Assembly (NCBI GenBank): GCA_009733775.1
Contig: WOGZ01000129.1
Location: 25,921 to 89,920 of the forward strand
Length of the DNA: 64,000 bases
Reading direction: 5' to 3'
DNA from: Alectoria sarmentosa
Taxonomy: Eukaryota > Ascomycota > Lecanoromycetes > Lecanorales > Parmeliaceae
How positions within the stretch are numbered: position 1 is the first letter of the stretch; each line of letters opens with the position of its first letter. Under the pieces are notes generated by a model that made no database searches, was not told where the DNA came from, and saw nothing but the letters and a program-made list of their open reading frames with translations. Shown piece by piece: positions 56,907 through 64,000 of this stretch. The translations under genes and the position numbers were made by a program.

Positions 56907-59900
56907 ATGGACTACACCGAGCCTGAGGGCCCAAACGATGAGGGCGATGCGATCATAGTCAAGGCTGATGAAGTGGACGAAGCAGGTGCCGACATCTCCA
57001 CCATCTCCCCTACAGATGTCCCAGAATCTGAGTTCACTGAACGCATTGAATCACGAAGGGCACACGATGCTCAGTCAAGTCCCAAGATCCTCGCCAATGC
57101 CGTACCCAGCCCTCCTAGAGCAATCAACCGCCCTATCCTTCGTCGAGAAGGCTCTGCTCTACCCCCGCCGCAACAGGCTCCTCCTGCCCCACCTCAACGA
57201 CAAGAAGAGCAGAAAAACCCAACAGACTCTTTGAGTTTGCTTGAATTGAAGAGACTCGTGACTGATCTCCCTAAACTTGAGCCTACAGCGTACGCGTACG
57301 ACTACTCAGAGACAAGGTCGTTCCCAGAAGAGCTAGAAGAATGGTTCTCATACACAGAGGAGGAGAGATACATGCTGTTACGGGCAAAGCAAACGTTCGA
57401 CGAGAAATGGGAGCAAGCACAGGCTGAACAACCTGTATCGTCAGACAAAGCACTACAGTGGCAGGATGTGAGCGAAGAAGACCGGGAGAGCTTTATGATT
57501 GGGGCTATACAAGCGCTGCAGAATCCAGAAATCTCATCGCGTGTCAAAAGTCTGGAGTGCTTATCTTACGTCGCTCTTGGGGTTTGGGGAGATACGGCTG
57601 GGGTAGAAAAAGAAGATGAAAGAAATGACCTTACTGCCGTCGATAATAAATGGCTGGATTCCTCAAACACCAAGTCAAAGCTGCAGCTGAAGTGGATCGT
57701 TAATGGAACACGAATGCTCTGCGAGCTCGATGCGGTTCAGAAGCTACTCGATGTGTTGATAAAACTATGGGAGAGTGAACAGTCAGTCAGTCCACTGCGC
57801 TCCACCCCACTCGAATATTTATATGAACACTTACTAATACGTTGTGAGCCCAGAGATGTCGATATGTCGGATGATGGTCCGCCGTCTCAGGATGACAAAA
57901 TTGCTTCGTGGAGATTTCTCAGGCAAATCGAAGTCAATCAGACGCTTACTGCGCTGTACTTAATCATAGAAGCTAGCAGATGGCAACGCTCAAAGGGCGA
58001 GGATGGATCTATGCAAATGGCTATCGGTTCGTTCACATCAAAATTACGTTCGTGCCTCTCAGTAGCTGACCTCATGAATGTAGCTGGCATCGGCTCTTGC
58101 ATCTTGACAGTCTTAACAAAAATGATCGCTAAGCTGCGCTGGGAAGAAACTTCATATATCCCTCTCCCAAGGGTATGTTGACGACACTCAGACTCGGAAG
58201 ATTATATGCTGACCTGGAAACCGATAGATCGTTCTCCTGTTCTGGAAAACGGTGCTTTTATTCTTCGGCAATATCAAGGAAATAGACGAGAGCAAAGTCG
58301 CGCTGCGTCAAGAATTGGACATTAGCGAAAACGAGCATGATCCGAGCTTTATTACAACTTCACCGCTGGACTATCATCTGTTTCGTCAAGAAATCACATC
58401 GAAGTATCCAGCATACTGCCCTCCTCCGCCTTTAGTCCCAATCGAGGAAGAGAACAACTCAATACTACCGCCCTTACCTAATCACCCCACCCGACAAGCC
58501 AGCATAGAGAACCTACGAATGGCAGCCGGCGCAACCGCTAACGGTGCTGGTAGATCGATATTCCATCAACCTGTACATATCGCGACACCTGCACCTTCCC
58601 CACCACCTTCTCCAGCGGGACCAGGAGGCAAAGGTGGGAAAAAACAAAATTACCAAACCAACCAAAACTTTCCTTTCTTGTATCCCCCTCTGGATGATAC
58701 GAGTAATACCGTTGGCGGCAAGGGCAGCGCTGAGTTGCAAGGTCAGCTTGTTGGCAAGCGATGGGAAGGAAGTGATGTACCAGCTTCTATACTGGAAGCT
58801 GGACAATTATTCGCTAGCCGCATGAGGATGTCGAGGTCGATTCGTCAGCTGTGGGACGTACGAGAGAAATTCATAAAGTATGAAAGAGGTTGGAATCGGT
58901 CGAAAGATGATTATGATTCACCGCATGAGGATTCAGAGTTCGGAAGCAACGACGATGACACAGAGGGTGAGGCTGAACGGTCCAGTGCTCGTTCAAAGGA
59001 TGAGGAGCCTAAATGGGAGAAGGAGACTGACAAAGAAGAGGTGCAAAGACGATTGGATGCCATCAATAGCTTCTATGTACGTACTCCAAAGTTCGGGGAA
59101 TCTCCATCGCTAATCCCTGTCCCAGCGCGACAATTTACCGCATCTGCAGTCCGTAGTGGTCGTCTTCTGGAAACTTGTCTTCAGCCATGTATCAGGTCTG
59201 GTCGCTCAAAATGGTCGGGAGGGATTGCAGAATGGGATGCCTTTCCCTGAAGACGGCTCATCCGAGGCTCAAAGCAAGAGGAGAGCAAACAACTCCTCGG
59301 CCAACATCAATAGTATGGCAAATGGTCAGCTTGCGGAAAATGAAGATGGCACAGATCCCGTCGTTGAAGAGTTGAATGCGTTGCGGTCTAAAGAGATCAC
59401 AACAAAGGCGGTGTCTGGCATCCTACTGATACTCTTGAAATGGTTCAAATTGTCTCGTGAGTGTCTGGGAGTACCTTTTTGTAGGTTGCAGAGATTTCTG
59501 ATCATTGCCCAGACATACTCAAATATGAATACATGACCCAGCTTCTGCTAGACGCGAACTACTTACCACTCGTCCTCAAGCTCTTTGCTCATCAAGACGT
59601 CGATAGAGCGGTCGACCAGAAAAATGACCGCGAAGATCTCGAGTACGTTGATAAGTGCCACTGTGCCACTGTGCCTATGTTAGCTAATTGAACTTCAGCT
59701 TCTTCTACTTCTGCCACCTCAATTCCAAACATCCTCCAATATCTCCACCCCAACCCGCACTCTCACCCTCTACCTCCAGTGACGACGAAGCCGCCCCTCC
59801 ACCAATTCTCAAACATCGCCGGAGCCCAACATCTCAATCTCCACCGCCAACCCCACCACTACCGATCACCCGCCCCGAAGTCGATGAGCTCGGCTACCCT

Positions 59901-60524
59901 ACCTCTGGCGCTCTGCCACAAACGCCTCTCACGAATTACGCACCCCGCTTCTTCCTCACAAACATCAACCTCCTGCGCCTCCTCCAAAAGATAACCAAAC
60001 GAAAGGCTCACCGCGCGCTGTTGCTCGTGCAATACAAATCTAGCACCATATTGCGCAAAGCGCTGAAGATACCTCAACCAGACCTCCGTCTTTACACGCT
60101 CAAGTTATTCAAATCACAAACACCCTACTGTGGCAGAAAGTGGCGACAAACCAACATGCGCGTCATCACAGCCATCTACTTACACTGCAGACCCGAGCTT
60201 CGAGACGAATGGCTGTGCGGTGGCGACGTGGATGGCGTGGTTGAGGAGGCGGTCCCACTGGAGCAGGCCGGGAGGAGTTTGGTGCATTGGTGGCACCTGA
60301 GGGAGTTTAGAGGTGTGATGGAGGGAGATGGGGAGAGAAAAGGCGGTGAGGATGGGAAAGAGGAAGACAACTTTTTCGCATGGGAATTGGAGAAGATGGG
60401 GTGGGGTTTCGGTGCCGTGGGACCGGCAGAGGAGGAGGATCCCGCTGTTAGAGAAGGGGCTGGCGGCGGTGGAGTTGGCACAGAGTTCGAGGGTGGGCCG
60501 TTGGCGATGGAGGGTTGGGCGTAA
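56907..60524 (+). CDS. far11: Far11/HAM-2/PRO22 (STRIP) subunit of the STRIPAK complex
   Basis: Five exons (56907-58172, 58228-59076, 59126-59456, 59513-59642, 59699-60524) with 49-56 bp introns encode 1133 residues. The N1221 domain starts near 110 (TAYAYDYSETRSFPEELEEW, then YTEEERYMLLRAKQ). A middle region holds acidic and Pro-rich loops. The conserved C-terminal part opens FYRDNLPHLQSVVVVFWKLV across a splice, then KYEYMTQLLLDANYLPLVLK, FAHQDVDRAV and NINLLRLLQKITKRK. STRIPAK links a PP2A phosphatase to kinases. The homologues ham-2 (Neurospora) and pro22 (Sordaria) are needed for hyphal fusion and fruiting. The last 90 residues are Gly/Glu-rich and less conserved. The start is the first ATG, with an acidic lead (MDYTEPEGPND). 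Confidence 0.92.
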
Positions 60525-60629
60525 GACCTGCGCATTGATAATAAAATAGGATGGGACTAAGAAAGTTGTGATCCTAAGAAAATGGGACCTTTGTTTGGCT
60601 CTTGACCTGACCCCGGTAATTGCGCCTTA

Positions 60630-61761
60630 CTACATCCCCAGCATCCTCTTCCCATCTCCCTTCCAAGCTAAGACAGCCCTGCCGTTCCCCTCACCCCTCA
60701 CCCTAACCCCATAGCCCCCAACCTTGACCCACTCCGCGCCCCCCTCCCGATTTCCAGCAGGCCAATCCCTCCAGATCTCGCAGCCCTCCCATACCCATTC
60801 CCTCTTCCCAGTCACCATCGCCACCACTCGGAAAGCCTGTTCCAAATCCCCCACTTCAACCAGCAGCACCTGCGCAGAGACTTGCTCTGCTATCTCTAAT
60901 AGGCGCGGATAGAAGGTATCGCCCGCATCTACCTCCGCCACTCTACCTTTGGGAGAGGGAGTGCCTGCAGGAACGAGCGCGCTCCTAGGCTCGTAATTGC
61001 GAACGGAGCGCGTGGTAGTGCTGTTGAAGGAGGTGGGAGATATGTAGGGTGGATTGGAGATTAGAATATCCCATTTAGATCGATTCCATGCGTTTGCTCC
61101 TGCGGCGAATATATCGTCGCGGACAAAGGAGATTTGCTCTTTGGCGTTTTGTGGGAGCTGGTTGGAGGAGATGTTGTGGGAGAGGTTCTTGTTTGCAAGT
61201 GTTGTAGCTGCAGGGGATATGTCAACGCCACAGAAGTGGAGAGATGGGATGCGGGAGGAGAGGAGCGTGTAAAGGAGGAGCGGTATGCATCCTGTGCCTG
61301 TGCAGAGGTCGAGGATGCGGAGCGTGTTTGGAGGGGGCGAGGGGGACGAGAGGAGGAGGGAGGCGAGGTGGGTGGTTAGGTTCTCTGTTTCTGGTCTGCG
61401 ATGCAGGGTCAGCCATAGTAACGACTACGTAGAGAAAAGAGAGTGAAGAGACTGACCTCGGTATCAACGCCCCCCTCTTACACAATATCTCCAGTTGCCC
61501 AAATGGCTGCGAACCGAGTATGTATTGCAATGGCTTCCCTCTCGCCCGCTCGAGGCACATGCGGTAGAGATGCCGCGGCCATGATGTGTGTATCAAGCCT
61601 AAGGACGTGAAAGTGACCTGGCGATTTGCAATGGCGTGCTCGCGCAACCAGCGTAGTTCGTTACGCGCGGAAGGGAGATCGCGACAGGGGCGTAGGAGAA
61701 GCGGGAGGAGGGGGTGGAGGGCGCGAGCGCGGAGGATGAGGGGGGTTGGGAGGCGGGGCAT
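60630..61761 (-). CDS. mtq1: HemK-family N5-glutamine methyltransferase (Mtq1-like)
   Basis: Exons 61761-61457 and 61395-60630 (61 bp intron) encode 356 residues. The enzyme methylates the glutamine of the GGQ motif in peptide-release factors, using S-adenosylmethionine. The N-terminal helical domain ends in RGKPLQYILGSQPFG, the HemK hallmark. The splice restores the family's RPETENL. Motif I is DLCTGTGCIPLLLY, a VDISPAA strand follows, and the catalytic NPPY is present in ISNPPYIS. A further match is NYEPRSALVPAG. The Arg-rich start (LILRARALHPLLPLLLRP) fits mitochondrial targeting, which favours Mtq1 over the cytosolic Mtq2. It is convergent with far11, with about 105 bp between stops. Confidence 0.88.
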
Positions 61762-62455
61762 TCATTTTCTATTTGGACGTTTGATGGTAGGAATTGACTT
61801 TGATGCGGAGTGCCAAGACAGAAATACTCTTGGCGCGGTTCCCCAGTCAGAAATGTCCATATCAGGCCTAGGGCGAGCGCCACTTCGTGTGGCCCACTTA
61901 AATTACGGGTTCCGGCCGCGTTAGGCCCCAACAAGGTAAGGCGTCGCTGGCGAAATATCCAAACGATTATTTATACACCTCGACTTCCCCCTCAAATGAC
62001 ACGCTGGTTTTGCATCACATTTACCCTCCACTGCTGAGTCCCTGTCCTCGTAGACCCCGACCCCACGCCGAGTGCGCCTCGTCTGACGTGCGCCTCGTCC
62101 ATCGATCCAACAGAAGAGATGACAATCCAAGAGCAAAGAAATTAATCAAAGAGTAGGAAATCAGCTCCATTCTACGGCTTTGGTCAACAGAACAGTTGAA
62201 ATCGATGAGATCGAGCATCCCGTTCAGCCGTAGTGTAGTATAAGTAGGTCACCACTTCACCAATTCATGCCTGACCATGACTCGATAATGCGCAGCTGGT
62301 GGGATTCTGAAAATTGGCACCTAAGACTCTTCTATCCTTCGTGTGCAACGAGACTCCGACTAATAGACTCCGACTAATATAAGTCCCATGCGAATGCAAA
62401 CTTCCTTAGGGCTTACGCTAATCCCCTGCGGATATCGGCCCCACCCCATATTCGT
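61762..62455. other. Intergenic, promoter of mtq1 and flank of a small repeat element
   Basis: About 700 bp without a gene. Short frames on both strands are not supported. Confidence 0.4.
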
Positions 62456-63157
62456 CCGTCCCGCAACCTTTTTCAAAGGGTACTGATACCCGTGACCCGT
62501 ACGTAGCCTTTTGATACATGTACGCACCCTCTTTTATACACGTACGTACCCCCCAAAGTTAAACAGAACAGGTTAATGAGGCGAGTATACCTCTCGACGT
62601 TAATGACCAAACAGGTGATTTAAGGCTAAGGCTTAAGGTCCAAGGCATTTATTTTTTCGCATAAGGTATTCAATCCCTTTATATGAGCATTCAATCTCAT
62701 TTCATCGTGCATTTAATCTCATATCATCGAATTGTTGAAATATAATAATGAAATGCGATGTGAAAAAAAAATTGTTTATTCTCTTAAAACTTCTTTAAAG
62801 CAATCTTTTTGCGTTGATCGTAATCTTAATTTTATTTTCAAAAAACGGTTTTATAGTGAAGAATCTTGAAAGTATTTCTTTAAAGGGCTTAAATTGATTT
62901 ATTAAGGGTATGAGACCCTGAGTTGTGCCTCGGAAATGTATTCGATCTAAACATTTTTAAGCGCAGTGTTCGGGCAACTCTTCAAAATGAGCGTTATCCG
63001 AGATTTTTGCGCAGAAGTCTTGACGTTTAAGATTTTTGATGTCCACCTTCGTAGAGGTATGCGAAATAAAGGGTTACGTACATGTATAAAAAGGCTACGT
63101 ACATGTATCAAAAGGCTACGTACGGGTATCAGTACCCTTTTCAAAACCCTAACGGAC
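62456..63157. mobile_element. Small inverted-repeat element (MITE-like, about 700 bp)
   Basis: The two ends are inverted relatives. The left arm (62456-62550) carries GTCCGT, GGGTACTGATACCCGT and ACGTAGCCTTTTGATACATG. The right arm (63072-63157) has the same blocks in reverse complement with small indels. Within the arms the palindromic ACGTAC recurs, and GGCTACGTACATGTAT is tandemly repeated on the right. The interior is moderately AT-rich with no open frame long enough for a transposase. Exact ends and any target duplication are uncertain. Confidence 0.6.
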
Positions 63158-63640
63158 ATCAGGCCCCCACAAGTTCATCCCTCGACCTGCAGAGTCCAGG
63201 CGGAAGGTGCTTCTTGCACGAAGGCATTTGCAGATAGCCATATGTAGCATAGCTTGGCGGGGGACTACTGTATCTTGCAGCAGCAGGCTTCATACAAACA
63301 ATCCATTCCCTTCTACACACTACGAACGCTGTTCTTGTTCCACATCAAATCTAGGTAGTCCCGCACGGGAAATTCATCCCTCTACGAATACAAAAGTTCC
63401 CAAGGGTATCCCACCTCAACCGTAACGAGTCCCTGGTTCGGTGCTCGACCCCGCTTTTCCGGATTCTAGAACCCTTTTCAAACCGAGGTCAGTCGCACGA
63501 TCGGGTCCGTTGACAGCGCCGATTTAGATAGGGACAGTTCCCCCTCCCACAGTTCCCCCTTTCGTACTAAGAACGCCTCCCGCGCACGATTTAAACGCCA
63601 AGCTTCAGCTTTCAATCATCTTTGATGGAGGTCTCGTTCA
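63158..63640. other. Non-coding, function unknown
   Basis: About 480 bp of normal composition with no recognisable gene. The block AGTTCCCCCT occurs twice in tandem near 63538-63562 (AGTTCCCCCTCCCACAGTTC), followed by an abrupt drop to AT-rich sequence. Confidence 0.35.
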
Positions 63641-63945
63641 ATTGTCGAGAGACACTTGCGTTAGCTATTCTACAACGGAAAAAATTAACAGATATTCCAT
63701 TGATGAATTTACATTTTCCTTTTTCAATTTCACAATTTTATATTCTTTTTTATTGTTATTTACTGTCTTTTAATATTATATTTGAAAATTTAATTTAATT
63801 AATCTAAATAATTTCAATTTAATATTTTATTTTATTTAAATCGTAATTTATATAAAAAAATTAAAATAAAAAATTAATAAAAAATTAATTAAATTTTAAT
63901 TTAAAAACTTTAATTTTTTTAAAACGTTGAATTGTAATAAAAGTA

Positions 63946-64000
<55 letters not shown>
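63641..64000. repeat. Start of a second AT-rich (RIP-like) tract
   Basis: AT content jumps sharply after about 63660 and no open frame is present. The tract continues past the window edge and contains the ATT microsatellite. Confidence 0.6.
63946..64000. repeat. (ATT)n microsatellite at the right edge
   Basis: About 18 uninterrupted ATT units, cut off by the window end, so the full length is unknown. Confidence 0.95.

Noticed and set aside
63420..63460. tRNA-like string GGTTCGGTGCTCGACCCC
   Set aside because: Resembles a T-arm only superficially. No matching acceptor, D-arm or anticodon arm could be folded around it.

Overview
The window reads as nuclear DNA of a filamentous ascomycete (Pezizomycotina), most likely a Dothideomycete. 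Genes carry short introns (mostly 45-185 bp) with GTAAGT/GTACGT-type donors. The families present (Fungal_N/ankyrin proteins, Mso1, the STRIPAK subunit Far11/HAM-2, Aim32, Cyc2) are fungal. A 4 kb block of about 85% AT without any reading frame shows the pattern left by repeat-induced point mutation (RIP). Species cannot be named from the sequence alone. Exon joins given here were made by eye from splice motifs, reading phase and recall of the families; no alignment was run.

Layout, left to right. 1-4195 (minus): a very large ZNFX1-like SF1 helicase running off the left edge into an AAA ATPase domain. 4992-6319 (minus): a signal-peptide multi-span membrane protein. 6.4-12.5 kb: gene-poor, with one decayed gene (8.76-9.45 kb), one copy of a dispersed repeat and a tiny Pro/Gly-rich secreted protein. 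12561-16771 (minus): a full-size ABCB exporter. 17-20.2 kb: a 3'-5' exonuclease remnant, a three-exon secreted protein and a stop-interrupted reading frame. 20973-26641 (plus): formate dehydrogenase, an Mso1-like exocytosis factor and alpha-glucosidase I (GH63). 28067-30412 (minus): a Fungal_N plus ankyrin protein. 30892-34936: a RIP-destroyed transposon with terminal inverted repeats of about 138 bp. 36.8-38.4 kb: a broken ankyrin gene with the second copy of the dispersed repeat lodged in it. 39.1-50.1 kb: an island of predicted secreted or membrane proteins, including a ten-exon Thr-rich mucin-like protein. 50.5-61.8 kb: a dense conserved block (Aim32, Cyc2, an amino-acid permease, Far11/HAM-2, an Mtq1-type methyltransferase). 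62.4-64 kb: a small inverted-repeat element and the start of a second AT-rich tract ending in an ATT microsatellite.

The window therefore has two compartments. Housekeeping blocks at 12-17, 20-27 and 50-62 kb hold intact, closely packed genes. The parts between them hold transposon wreckage, pseudogenes and lineage-specific secreted proteins, the layout called a two-speed genome. Functional links are modest: Aim32 and Cyc2 are tail-to-tail mitochondrial redox proteins, and Mtq1 is probably mitochondrial too. No secondary-metabolite cluster, CRISPR array, rRNA or convincing tRNA was seen.
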